A stretch of DNA of 11,946 bases, taken from assembly GCF_040290245.1 (NCBI RefSeq), contig NZ_PSMQ01000052.1:1-11946 (forward strand). The letters run 5' to 3'. This DNA comes from Thermus_A sp040290245. Lineage in GTDB: Bacteria > Deinococcota > Deinococci > Deinococcales > Thermaceae. The position numbers and the translations under genes were made by a program. Every line of letters begins with the position of its first letter. Position 1 is the stretch's first letter. Below, piece by piece: positions 1 to 6,054 of the stretch. A model generated the notes under the pieces. The model saw nothing but the letters and a program-made list of their open reading frames with translations. It did no database searches and was not told the origin of the DNA.

Positions 1-253
1 CCCCTGCCAGTACTGCGGCCGCCAGGGGGGGGAGCTCACCGTGGACCACATCCTGCCCAAAAGCCGGGGGGGGCGGAGCACCTGGGAGAACCTCGTCACC
101 GCCTGCCGGGCCTGCAACCTCAAGAAGGGGGGGCGGACCCCGGAGGAAGCGGGGATGCGGCTCTTGAGACCCCCCCGGGCCCCCAGGCTGCCCCTTTTCC
201 TTGCCGACTTCAAGGAGGTCCCCGAGGCCTGGAAGGCCTACCTCGGCCTCTGA
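1..253 (+). CDS. HNH endonuclease (3' part; 5' end outside window)
   Basis: The open frame runs in from the left edge (first full codon at base 2) and ends at TGA 251-253, giving 83 visible residues. They contain a complete HNH nuclease core with zinc-binding cysteines: CQYC at residues 2-5, the catalytic-type V-D-H at 14-16, Asn30 in W-E-N-L, and CRAC at 35-38 followed by N-L-K-K-G. HNH nucleases of this small free-standing type cut or nick DNA using one metal ion, and most have no assigned biological role. A GTG at 41 could be read as a start, but it would remove the first zinc pair, so the true start lies upstream of the window. The last 16 bases overlap the end of the convergent transporter gene. 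The coding strand has G runs of 8, 8 and 7 bases and a C run of 7. Confidence is high for the family and low for its role. Confidence 0.85.
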   Translation, partial: PCQYCGRQGGELTVDHILPKSRGGRSTWENLVTACRACNLKKGGRTPEEAGMRLLRPPRAPRLPLFLADFKEVPEAWKAYLGL

Positions 254-1077
254 GGGGCCAGAGTGAGGAGGACAGCCAGGAGGATCAGGCCCGCCCCCAG
301 GTACCCCCAGGGGGGAAGCCGCTCCCCCCACCAGAGATAGGCCACCCCGGCGGCCACCACGGGCTCCAGGGTGGCCAAAACGCTGGCCCGGGTGGCGGGC
401 ATCCTCCTTAGGCCGGCGTAGTAGGCCAGGTAGGCCCCGTAGGTGGAGAAAAGGGCCAGAAACCCCACCGCACCCAAGGCCAAAAGGGAAAGGGGATGGG
501 GCTTTAAAAAGGGCAGAAGGCCCAAAGCCCCCACGGGCAGAAGGTAGGCAAAAAGGGTCGGGGTCGCGTACCGGGGCAGGAAGACCTTGCCAAAAAGGTA
601 ATACAGGGCGTAGGAGAACCCAGCCAAAAGGCCGAAGGCGATGCCCAAGGGATCGGGCCTCGCCTCCCCCCCCCAGCCGATGAGTCCGACGCCTAAAAGG
701 GTGAGCGCCAACGCCACGCCCCCCCGGGGGCCCAAAGGTTCCCGGAGGAAGAGCCGGGAAAACAGGGCCACCCAGGCGGGAGCGGTGTAGAGGAGGATGC
801 TGGCCAAAGCCGCCCCCGCCCGGCCCACCGCAAGCTGATAGGCCCCATAGAAGAGGGAGACCCCCACCAGGCCGAAGAGGAGGATCCAGGGAAGGTCCCT
901 TCCCTCCACCCGGATCCTCCTCAGGCGAAGCGCATGGAAAAGGAAAAGGGGCCAGGCCAAGACCGCCCGGTAGAAGGCCACCTCCAAGGGGGAGAGCCCC
1001 TCTTGAAAGGCCAGCCGGGCCACCGGGCCTAAAAGCCCCCAGAGTGCCGCCGCCAGGAAGAGGTACCCCGCCCCCAT
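238..1077 (-). CDS. EamA/DMT-family membrane transporter
   Basis: The 279-residue protein is almost entirely hydrophobic, with about ten predicted membrane helices, the usual size for drug/metabolite transporters of the EamA (RhaT/YdcZ-like) type. It shows the family's internal duplication. Residues 92-115 (ASILLYTAP...LFLREPL) and 231-254 (ASVLATLEP...LWWGERL) are matching positions in the two halves, each a helix ending in the conserved E/P-L or E-R-L turn. Such proteins sit in the inner membrane and usually export amino acids, metabolites or drugs; the substrate cannot be told here. The ATG at 1077 begins directly at the first helix. It lies 8 nt after a TATACT element, so the mRNA may be leaderless. 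The gene diverges from the LapA-like gene and its tail overlaps the HNH gene by 16 bp. A run of nine G bases on the coding strand lies near residues 135-138. Confidence 0.85.
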   Translation of the reverse strand: MGAGYLFLAAALWGLLGPVARLAFQEGLSPLEVAFYRAVLAWPLFLFHALRLRRIRVEGRDLPWILLFGLVGVSLFYGAYQLAVGRAGAALASILLYTAPAWVALFSRLFLREPLGPRGGVALALTLLGVGLIGWGGEARPDPLGIAFGLLAGFSYALYYLFGKVFLPRYATPTLFAYLLPVGALGLLPFLKPHPLSLLALGAVGFLALFSTYGAYLAYYAGLRRMPATRASVLATLEPVVAAGVAYLWWGERLPPWGYLGAGLILLAVLLTLAPQRPR

Positions 1078-1085
1078 GGCAGGCC

Positions 1086-1093
1086 AGTATACT
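1086..1093. promoter_or_regulatory. Palindromic AGTATACT: candidate shared -10 element for two divergent genes
   Basis: The only spacer between the divergent transporter (start 1077, minus) and LapA-like gene (start 1108, plus) is 30 bp. Its centre is AGTATACT, a perfect palindrome, so TATACT is read at 1088-1093 on the plus strand and at 1091-1086 on the minus strand. On the minus strand 8 nt separate it from the ATG, which fits a leaderless transcript, common in Thermus/Deinococcus. On the plus strand 14 nt separate it from the ATG, giving a leader of only about 7 nt. I see no good -35 hexamer on either side, so this rests on the -10 match and position alone. Confidence 0.45.
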
Positions 1094-1107
1094 CGTAGGG
1101 GTTCGCT

Positions 1108-1596
1108 ATGGGACGCACCTGGTTTGTGCTTATCGTTTTAGCCCTGGTGGGCGTCTTCGCCGCCTTGAACTGGAACGAGTTCACCCGGCCCAGCTCCTTA
1201 TCCCTGGGCCTGACCCGGGTGGAGGCCCCGTTAGGGGTGGTCCTCCTCTCCCTCATCGTCCTCCTTTCCCTCCTCTATCTGCTTTTCACCATCGGCCTCG
1301 AGACCGCGGCCCTTCTGGAGGTCAAGCGGTACGCCCGGGAGATGCTCCAGTACAAAAAGCTCGCGGAGGAGGCGGAGGAGAGCCGCTACACCGAGCTCAA
1401 ACGGTTCCTCGAGGCGGAGCTTAAGCGGCTAGAAGAGGCGGAAAAGGCCGAGATCAACGCTCTTTCAGCCCGGCTGGAGGAAACCCTGGAAAAACACGGG
1501 AACACCCTGGCCGCCTACATCGGGGAGCTGGAGGACACCCTGCTCCGGCTCCTGAAGAAAGGCCCCGGGGAAGACCCCGGGGCCAAGGGGCCGTGA
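1108..1596 (+). CDS. LapA-like (DUF1049) membrane protein with cytoplasmic coiled coil
   Basis: The 162-residue protein has two predicted membrane helices (about 5-21 and 42-66). They are joined by a short loop of about 20 residues whose pattern F-A-x-x-N ... V-E-A-P-L-G-V resembles the LapA/DUF1049 (lipopolysaccharide assembly protein A) domain. From about residue 67 to 150 it is rich in Glu, Lys, Arg, Leu and Ala with heptad-like spacing, predicting a long helical coiled coil, probably in the cytoplasm. The tail (151-162) is Gly/Pro/Glu/Asp-rich and disordered. Thermus has an outer envelope but not enteric lipopolysaccharide, so the E. coli LapA role in LPS control should not be carried over. 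An AGGGG at 1097-1101 lies 6 nt before the ATG and could be the ribosome binding site, unless transcription starts inside it. The last codons contain the terminator of the opposing ribosomal block; only 4 nt separate the two stop codons. Confidence 0.7.
   Translation: MGRTWFVLIVLALVGVFAALNWNEFTRPSSLSLGLTRVEAPLGVVLLSLIVLLSLLYLLFTIGLETAALLEVKRYAREMLQYKKLAEEAEESRYTELKRFLEAELKRLEEAEKAEINALSARLEETLEKHGNTLAAYIGELEDTLLRLLKKGPGEDPGAKGP
1561..1584 (-). terminator. Intrinsic terminator of the ribosomal/rpoA block
   Basis: GGCCCCGGGG (1561-1570), a 4-nt loop, and CCCCGGGGCC (1575-1584) form a perfect 10-bp all-GC hairpin. Read on the minus strand it begins 17 nt after the rplQ stop and is followed at once by TTTCTT. 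That is the layout of a Rho-independent terminator for transcription leaving rplQ. On the plus strand the hairpin is followed by AAGGGG with no T tract, so it should act mainly in the minus direction. It lies wholly inside the coding end of the LapA-like gene, filling exactly eight codons (residues 152-159). Confidence 0.75.
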
Positions 1597-1600
1597 GGGG

Positions 1601-1957
1601 CTAGTCTACAAGCTCCACCAGGGCCAGCTGGGTGCCGTCCCCCTTGCGGCGCTCGGCCAGCTTGAGGACCCGGGTGTAGCCACCCGGCCGATCCTTGTAC
1701 CGGGGGGCGATCTCGTCAAAGAGGCGGCGGACCAGCTTCACATCCTGAAGGTCCCGCAGGACCAAGCGGCGGGCATGGAGGTCCCCCCGTTTGGCCAGGG
1801 TGATGAGATGGTCCACGAAGCCCGTGAGCTCCTTGGCCTTGGGAATGGTGGTGGTGATGCGGCCGTGGGCGAGAAGGCTTTTGGCCTGGTTCCGGAAAAG
1901 GGCCAGGCGGTGGGCCGAGTGCCGGTTGAGTTTGCGTCCCGCTTTCAGGTGGCGCAT
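1601..1957 (-). CDS. rplQ: Large-subunit ribosomal protein L17 (bL17)
   Basis: The 118-residue basic protein matches bL17 across its length. It starts M-R-H-L-K-A-G-R-K-L-N-R and continues with the family's H-R-L-A-L-F-R-N-Q-A segment, the K-A-K-E-L-T helix and the end region G-G-Y-T-R-V-L-K-L. L17 binds 23S rRNA near the peptide exit tunnel of the 50S subunit. The ATG at 1957 is preceded by AAGGAG within the end of rpoA, 7 nt away. Only 4 nt separate the rpoA stop from this start, so the two are probably translationally coupled. It is the last gene of the block, as in the alpha operon of many bacteria, and a strong hairpin follows 17 nt after the stop. The length equals that of T. thermophilus L17 as I recall it. 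Confidence 0.97.
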   Translation of the reverse strand: MRHLKAGRKLNRHSAHRLALFRNQAKSLLAHGRITTTIPKAKELTGFVDHLITLAKRGDLHARRLVLRDLQDVKLVRRLFDEIAPRYKDRPGGYTRVLKLAERRKGDGTQLALVELVD

Positions 1958-1961
1958 GGTC

Positions 1962-2900
1962 TCACTCCTTTAGGGAGAGGCCCCACTTGGCCAGGGCCTC
2001 CTTGATCTCCTCCAGGCTCCGGTCCCCGATGCCGGGAATGTTCCGAAGATCCCTCAGGTTGAGGGCGAGCAGGGCCCGCACCGACTCAATCCCCTCCTCC
2101 TTCAGGCTGTGGAGAACCCGGGTGGACAGGCCGAGGTCGTCCACCGGGATGTCCGGGACCTCCTCCTTTTCCTTGGGCCTCTCCACCACCACCTCCTCCA
2201 CCTGGCCCGGGGCCTGGGGGGTCTGCTGGAAGTAGGAGAGGTGCTCCCGGAGGATCCCCACCGCCTGGTTCAAAGCCTCCAAGGGGGTGACGGAGCCGTC
2301 CGTCCAGATGCGCAAGGTGAGCTTGTCCAGGTCGGTCCGCTGGCCGAGGCGGGTGTCCTCCACCTGGAAGGCCACCCGGCGCACGGGGGAGAAGAGGGCG
2401 TCCACGGGGATGGAGTTGATCCGGTCCTTGATCCCGTGCTTCTCCGCCGGGACGTACCCCACCCCCCGGTCGACCCGGACCTCCATGACGAGCCTCCCCC
2501 CTTCCTCCAAGGTGGCGATGGGCTGGAAGGGGTTAAGGATCTGGACGTCCGGCGGGGCCTCGAGCTCCCCCGCCCGGACCACCTTGGGCCCCTGGGCGCG
2601 AAGGGAAAGGGTGACGGTCTGGAGGCCGGGGTCCAGGAACCTGACCACCAGCTCCTTCAGGTTGAGGAGGATCTCCACCACGCTCTCCTTCACCCCGGGG
2701 ATGGTGGAAAACTCGTGGAGGACGTCCTCGATGTAGACGCTGGTCACCGCCGTCCCCGGGATGGAGGAAAGGAGGATGCGGCGCAGGGGGTTGCCTAAGG
2801 TCACGCCGAACCCCCGTTCCAGGGGCTCGAGGACGAACTCCCCGTAGTCCTTGCCCTGGACACGGGCGGTGAACACGGGGGCTTTCAATCTGCTTTCCAA
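1962..2900 (-). CDS. rpoA: RNA polymerase alpha subunit
   Basis: The 312-residue protein has the two alpha domains. The N-terminal assembly domain (about 1-225) includes the dimer motif G-F-G-V-T-L-G-N-P-L-R-R-I-L-L at 31-45 and binds beta and beta'. After an acidic linker (about 228-250) the C-terminal domain (about 253-312) carries two helix-hairpin-helix-like segments ending N-I-P-G-I-G-D-R-S-L-E-E-I-K. Arg261 aligns with the E. coli DNA-contact Arg265, while the E. coli Asn268 position is His264. The likely start is a rare TTG (2900): AAGGAGGGA lies 5 nt upstream, overlapping the rpsD stop, and there is no in-frame ATG or GTG between that stop and the TTG. The T. thermophilus protein, from memory, is 315 residues, with a different linker. 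The gene lies between rpsD and rplQ, the usual alpha-operon place. Confidence 0.98.
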   Translation of the reverse strand: MESRLKAPVFTARVQGKDYGEFVLEPLERGFGVTLGNPLRRILLSSIPGTAVTSVYIEDVLHEFSTIPGVKESVVEILLNLKELVVRFLDPGLQTVTLSLRAQGPKVVRAGELEAPPDVQILNPFQPIATLEEGGRLVMEVRVDRGVGYVPAEKHGIKDRINSIPVDALFSPVRRVAFQVEDTRLGQRTDLDKLTLRIWTDGSVTPLEALNQAVGILREHLSYFQQTPQAPGQVEEVVVERPKEKEEVPDIPVDDLGLSTRVLHSLKEEGIESVRALLALNLRDLRNIPGIGDRSLEEIKEALAKWGLSLKE

Positions 2901-2910
2901 GGCTCCCTCC

Positions 2911-3540
2911 TTACCTGGAGTAGAACTCGATCACCAGCTGCTCGTTGACGGGCAACGCCAGGTCTTCGCGGTCGGGCAGGCGCAGAAACCTCCCCTTCAT
3001 CCCCTCCACGTCCAAGGAAAGCCAGGACCCCACCCTGCGCCCCTTCATGGCCTCCAGGTTCTGGCGGATGAAGTCCAGGTTCCTGCTCTTCTCGGCAATG
3101 GCCACCTCGTCCCCCGGCTTCAGGCGGTAGGCGGGCAGGTCCACCCGCTTCCCGTTGACCAGGATGTGGCCGTGGCGGACCATCTGGCGGGCCTGGCGGC
3201 GGGAGGCGGCGAAGCCCAGGCGGTAGACCACGTTGTCCAACCGGGACTCTAAAAGCCCCAGGAAGACCGTGCCCGTGACCCCTTTCTTCCGGCTCGCCTC
3301 CTCGAAGAGGTTGCGGAACTGGGTCTCGGAGACCCCGTAGATGCGGCGGAGCTTCTGCTTTTCCCTAAGGCGCACCGCGTAGTCGGAAGGACGGCGGGCG
3401 CGGCGCTGACCGTGCTGGCCCGGGGGGTACGGACGGCGCTCCATGGCGCACTTGGGGCTGTAGCACCGCTCCCCCTTCAGGTAAAGCTTGACCCCTTCGC
3501 GGCGGCAAAGACGGCAGACTGGACCAATGTAACGACCCAT
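2911..3540 (-). CDS. rpsD: Small-subunit ribosomal protein S4 (uS4), zinc-binding form
   Basis: The 209-residue protein is a full-length uS4. It is a primary 16S rRNA binder that starts assembly of the 30S body and, in E. coli, also represses the alpha operon. Four cysteines at residues 9, 12, 26 and 31 form the N-terminal zinc site known from Thermus S4 and missing in many other bacteria. The S4 RNA-binding domain occupies about 99-165 (L-E-S-R-L-D-N-V-V-Y-R-L-G ... R-Q-A-R-Q-M-V-R-H-G-H-I-L-V-N-G). The ATG at 3540 follows AAGGAG, which overlaps the rpsK TAA stop. I see no pseudoknot that would support S4 feedback in this window, but such structures are hard to see by eye. Confidence 0.98.
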   Translation of the reverse strand: MGRYIGPVCRLCRREGVKLYLKGERCYSPKCAMERRPYPPGQHGQRRARRPSDYAVRLREKQKLRRIYGVSETQFRNLFEEASRKKGVTGTVFLGLLESRLDNVVYRLGFAASRRQARQMVRHGHILVNGKRVDLPAYRLKPGDEVAIAEKSRNLDFIRQNLEAMKGRRVGSWLSLDVEGMKGRFLRLPDREDLALPVNEQLVIEFYSR

Positions 3541-3552
3541 ACGCTCTACTCC

Positions 3553-3942
3553 TTATGAAGCCTTCCGGAACTTCTTCTTGGGCCGGCACCCGTTGTGGGG
3601 CACCGGGGTGTCGTCCACGATGGACTTGACCTGGAGGCCAGAAGCCTGCAGGGCCCGGATGGCCTGCTCCCGGCCCGCCCCGGTGCCCCGGACGATCACA
3701 TCCACGCTGTTCATCCCGTAGGCCATGGCCTTCTTCGCCGCGTCCATGGCCGCAAGCTGGGCGGCGTAGGGCGTCCCCTTCCGGCTTCCCTTGTACCCGA
3801 TGACCCCCCCCGAGGACCAGGTGATGGGGTTCCCGTCCGGATCGGTGATCGTCACGATGGTGTTGTTGTAGGAGGCGTGGATATACGCCTTGCCGCTCGC
3901 CACCTGTCGCTTGACCTTCTTTTTCGTCTTCGCTCTGGCCAT
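3553..3942 (-). CDS. rpsK: Small-subunit ribosomal protein S11 (uS11)
   Basis: The 129-residue protein matches uS11. It has a lysine-rich N-terminus, then Y-I-H-A-S-Y-N-N-T-I-V-T-I-T-D (20-34), W-S-S-G-G-V-I-G-Y-K-G-S-R-K-G-T-P-Y-A-A (42-61) and the highly conserved C-terminal D-D-T-P-V-P-H-N-G-C-R-P-K-K. S11 sits on the 30S platform and contacts 16S rRNA near the E site and the Shine-Dalgarno helix. The ATG at 3942 is preceded by GGAGAAGGAG. The 44-nt space before it (3943-3986) is the second-longest gap in the block and shows no clear promoter or hairpin. The length equals that of T. thermophilus S11 as I recall it. Confidence 0.98.
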   Translation of the reverse strand: MARAKTKKKVKRQVASGKAYIHASYNNTIVTITDPDGNPITWSSGGVIGYKGSRKGTPYAAQLAAMDAAKKAMAYGMNSVDVIVRGTGAGREQAIRALQASGLQVKSIVDDTPVPHNGCRPKKKFRKAS

Positions 3943-3986
3943 ACTCTCCTTCTCCTAACGCCTGGAGTATCCGCTGGCCCTACAGG

Positions 3987-4367
3987 CTACTTCCTCGGGG
4001 CCTTCTTCTTCCCGGCCACCGTCTTACGCGGCCCCTTGCGGGTGCGGGCGTTGGTCCGGGTGCGCTGGCCCCGCACGGGCAGACCCCTCCGGTGACGCAG
4101 GCCCCGGTAGCACCCGATGTCCATCAGGCGCTTGATGTTCGCGGCCACCTCCGCGCGCAGCTCGCCCTCGAGCTTCCACGCGTTCTCCACGTACTCGCGA
4201 AGCCGGACCACCTCCTGGTCCGTCAGGTCCTTCACCCGGGTGGCCGGGTTGATGCCGGTCTTCTCCAGGGCCTCCTTGGCCCGGGCGGGGCCGATGCCAT
4301 AGATATAGGTCAGGGCCACGTCCACCCTTTTGTTCCTGGGGATCTCCACGCCTGCAATCCGCGCCAC
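3987..4367 (-). CDS. rpsM: Small-subunit ribosomal protein S13 (uS13)
   Basis: The 126-residue protein matches uS13, which lies in the 30S head, contacts the 50S subunit in the inter-subunit bridges and touches P-site tRNA with its tail. Visible signatures are M-A-R-I-A-G-V-E-I-P at the start, the Y-I-Y-G-I-G-P-A-R-A helix-turn, Y-R-G-L-R-H-R-R-G-L-P-V-R-G-Q-R-T-R-T-N-A-R-T-R-K-G, and a long Lys/Arg-rich tail. The start codon is GTG at 4367, preceded by AAGGGAGGAG right after the rpmJ stop. The first residues match the family exactly from that codon. It follows rpmJ and precedes rpsK, as in the alpha operon. Confidence 0.97.
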   Translation of the reverse strand: MARIAGVEIPRNKRVDVALTYIYGIGPARAKEALEKTGINPATRVKDLTDQEVVRLREYVENAWKLEGELRAEVAANIKRLMDIGCYRGLRHRRGLPVRGQRTRTNARTRKGPRKTVAGKKKAPRK

Positions 4368-4379
4368 GGTCTCCTCCCT

Positions 4380-4493
4380 TTACCCCTGCCGCTGCTTGTG
4401 CTTGGGGTTCTCGCAGATCACGTACACCCGGCCGTGCCGGCGCACCACCTTGCACTTCTCGCACATCCTCTTGACCGATGCCCGTACCTTCAT
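4380..4493 (-). CDS. rpmJ: Large-subunit ribosomal protein L36 (bL36), zinc-binding form
   Basis: A 37-codon frame on the minus strand begins at ATG 4493 with M-K-V-R-A-S-V-K-R-M-C and ends at TAA 4382-4380. It is a complete bL36, the smallest bacterial ribosomal protein. The zinc ligands Cys11, Cys14, Cys27 and His32 are all present, so this is the cysteine-containing form and not the zinc-free paralogue. L36 stabilises 23S rRNA near the GTPase-associated region of the 50S subunit. The gene lies between infA (9-nt gap) and rpsM (12-nt gap), its common location. It is easily lost in automatic annotation because it is so short. Confidence 0.97.
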   Translation of the reverse strand: MKVRASVKRMCEKCKVVRRHGRVYVICENPKHKQRQG

Positions 4494-4502
4494 GCCTATC
4501 CC

Positions 4503-4721
4503 TCACTTCCGGTAGACGATCCGGCCCCGGGTGGGGTCGTAAGGGGTGATCTCCACCACCACCCGGTCCCCCGGCAGGATGCGGATGTAGTGCATCCGCA
4601 TCTTTCCCGAAATGTACGCCAGGATCTCAGGCCCCGAGTCCAGCCTGACCCGGAACATGGTGTTGGGCAAGGCCTCGGTGACCACGCCCTCCGCCCGAAT
4701 GGTGTCCTTCTCCTTCGCCAC
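4503..4721 (-). CDS. infA: Translation initiation factor IF-1
   Basis: The 72-residue protein is a typical IF-1, one OB-fold S1-like domain. It has the hallmark order A-K-E-K-D-T-I-R-A-E-G-V-V, L-P-N-T-M-F-R-V, the G-K-M-R-M-H-Y-I-R-I-L-P-G-D-R-V core and Y-D-P-T-R-G-R-I-V-Y-R-K at the end. IF-1 binds the 30S A site and helps IF-2 and IF-3 during initiation. The start is GTG at 4721. The only possible ribosome binding site is AGGGGGGG ending 2 nt before the GTG, overlapping the map stop TAG. This is an unusually close and G-only site, so translation may depend on coupling to map. A longer frame from 4723 in another register is a shadow. Confidence 0.97.
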   Translation of the reverse strand: MAKEKDTIRAEGVVTEALPNTMFRVRLDSGPEILAYISGKMRMHYIRILPGDRVVVEITPYDPTRGRIVYRK

Positions 4722-4729
4722 AACCCCCC

Positions 4730-5494
4730 CTATCGCACCGCCGCAAGCACCCCCGTGAGGAGCCTCGGCCCCTCCTCGGTGACGGCCACGGTGTTCTCGT
4801 AGTGGGCGGCGAGGTTGCCCCTCCCGGCGCTCGCCGTCCAGCCATCTTCCAATATTACCACAGAAGCAGGCCTGAGGGTCACCATGGGCTCCAGGGCCAG
4901 AACCATCCCAGGCCGGAGCCTGGGTCCCGTTTGCGGCTTGCCGTAGTTGGGAAGCTGGGGGTCCTCGTGGATCTCCCGCCCCACCCCGTGGCCCACGAAC
5001 TCCCGCACCACGTGGAAGCCGTGCCCCTCCACAAAGGTCTGGACCCGGTGGGCCACATCCCCCGTGCGGTAACCGGGGCGCAGGAGGTTAAACCCCTCCC
5101 AGAAGGCGGCCTCCGTGACCTGGATGAGCCTCTGGGCCTCCTCGGAAACCCGGCCCACCGGGTAGGTGCGGGCCATATCCGCGGCGAAGCCGTTGTAGAT
5201 AAGGCCCACGTCGATCGAAAGGATATCCCCCTCCTGCAAGGGCAGGTCCGAGGGGATCCCGTGGACCACCACCTCGTTCACCGAGGTGCAAAGGGTGGCG
5301 GGGAAGCCGTAAAGGCCGAGGAAGGCCGGCCTGGCCTTCCTTCGAAGGATGGCCTCATGGGCGATCTGGTCCAGCTCCTTGGTGGTCACCCCGGGGGCGA
5401 TGTGCCGGGCCACCTCCTCCACCACCTCGGTGAGGAGGGCCCCCGCCGCGGCCATCCGCTCCAGCTCCCACGCGCTTTTCAGCTTGATCGCCAC
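4730..5494 (-). CDS. map: Methionine aminopeptidase, type I
   Basis: The 254-residue enzyme removes the initiator methionine from new proteins whose second residue is small. The five dinuclear-metal ligands of the family are visible at Asp95, Asp106, His169, Glu202 and Glu233. The catalytic His79 lies in V-N-E-V-V-V-H-G-I-P. There is no insertion or N-terminal zinc finger, so it is a short bacterial type Ia form. The start is GTG at 5494, whose first base is also the last base of the adk TAG stop, a one-base overlap that suggests coupled translation. A weak GGGGGTG precedes it. The adk-map-infA order between secY and rpmJ is common in Gram-positive and Deinococcus-Thermus genomes. It is not the E. 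coli arrangement, where secY is followed directly by rpmJ. Confidence 0.97.
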   Translation of the reverse strand: MAIKLKSAWELERMAAAGALLTEVVEEVARHIAPGVTTKELDQIAHEAILRRKARPAFLGLYGFPATLCTSVNEVVVHGIPSDLPLQEGDILSIDVGLIYNGFAADMARTYPVGRVSEEAQRLIQVTEAAFWEGFNLLRPGYRTGDVAHRVQTFVEGHGFHVVREFVGHGVGREIHEDPQLPNYGKPQTGPRLRPGMVLALEPMVTLRPASVVILEDGWTASAGRGNLAAHYENTVAVTEEGPRLLTGVLAAVR

Positions 5495-6051
5495 TACACC
5501 CCCAAAGCCCCCCGGATGCGGGCGTAGACCTCCTCGGGCGTCCCCAGCCCGTCGACGCGCCTGAGAAGCCCCTTCCGCTCGTAGTACGCGACCAGGGGGG
5601 CGGTCTGGGTGCGGTAGACCTCGAGGCGCCGCCTTATCGTCTCCTCGTTGTCGTCCGGACGGCCCTCGAGCCCGGCCCGCTTGAGCATCCGCCGGACGAG
5701 CTCCTCCTCGGGCACCTCCACCAAGACCACCCCCAGAAGCCGGATGCCCGCCTCCGCCAAAAGGCGGTCCAAGGCCTCCGCCTGGGCCTGGGTGCGGGGA
5801 AAGCCGTCAAAGACCACCTTTCCGGAAAGCTCCTCCCGGATAAGGGCCAGGATGAGGTCGTCCGGCACCAGGTCCCCCCGCTCCATGATGGGCCCCACCG
5901 CCTGCCCCAGGGGGGTCATCCGGGCCACGTGGTCCCGCAGGATATCCCCGGTGGAGAGCTTCTTGAAGCCCAGCTCCTGGGAAAGCCGGGCCGCCTGGGT
6001 GCCCTTGCCCGCCCCCGGGGGGCCAAGGAAGATGATCGCCGTCCGCTCCAC
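5494..6051 (-). CDS. adk: Adenylate kinase (short-LID form)
   Basis: The 185-residue enzyme catalyses ATP + AMP = 2 ADP and maintains cellular adenylate balance. The Walker A loop G-P-P-G-A-G-K-G-T is at 10-18, the AMP-binding segment L-S-T-G-D-I-L-R at 32-39, the F-D-G-F-P-R-T motif at 81-87, and D-D-N-E-E-T-I-R-R-R-L at 133-143. The LID between about 121 and 135 is short and has no cysteines, so it lacks the zinc-binding LID found in many Gram-positive enzymes. The start is GTG at 6051, preceded by GAGGTGA overlapping the secY stop. It lies in the same frame as secY with only one codon (GCG) between the TGA and this GTG. T. thermophilus adenylate kinase, from memory, is 186 residues with a slightly different start. 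Confidence 0.97.
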   Translation of the reverse strand: MERTAIIFLGPPGAGKGTQAARLSQELGFKKLSTGDILRDHVARMTPLGQAVGPIMERGDLVPDDLILALIREELSGKVVFDGFPRTQAQAEALDRLLAEAGIRLLGVVLVEVPEEELVRRMLKRAGLEGRPDDNEETIRRRLEVYRTQTAPLVAYYERKGLLRRVDGLGTPEEVYARIRGALGV

Positions 6052-6054
6052 CGC

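Noticed and set aside
1601..1957. Gap or missing gene between rplQ and the LapA-like gene.
   Set aside because: The stop codons are 4 nt apart, so there is no unannotated space.
2109..2798. Open frame of 229 codons on the plus strand opposite rpoA, and a second one in another frame.
   Set aside because: Both lie inside a clearly conserved RpoA gene and have no recognisable protein features; they are GC-driven shadows.
3943..3986. Possible promoter (GATACT on the minus strand) in the 44-nt gap before rpsK.
   Set aside because: GATACT matches only four of six positions of TATAAT, and the bases 17-18 nt upstream show no -35. The match is as likely by chance.
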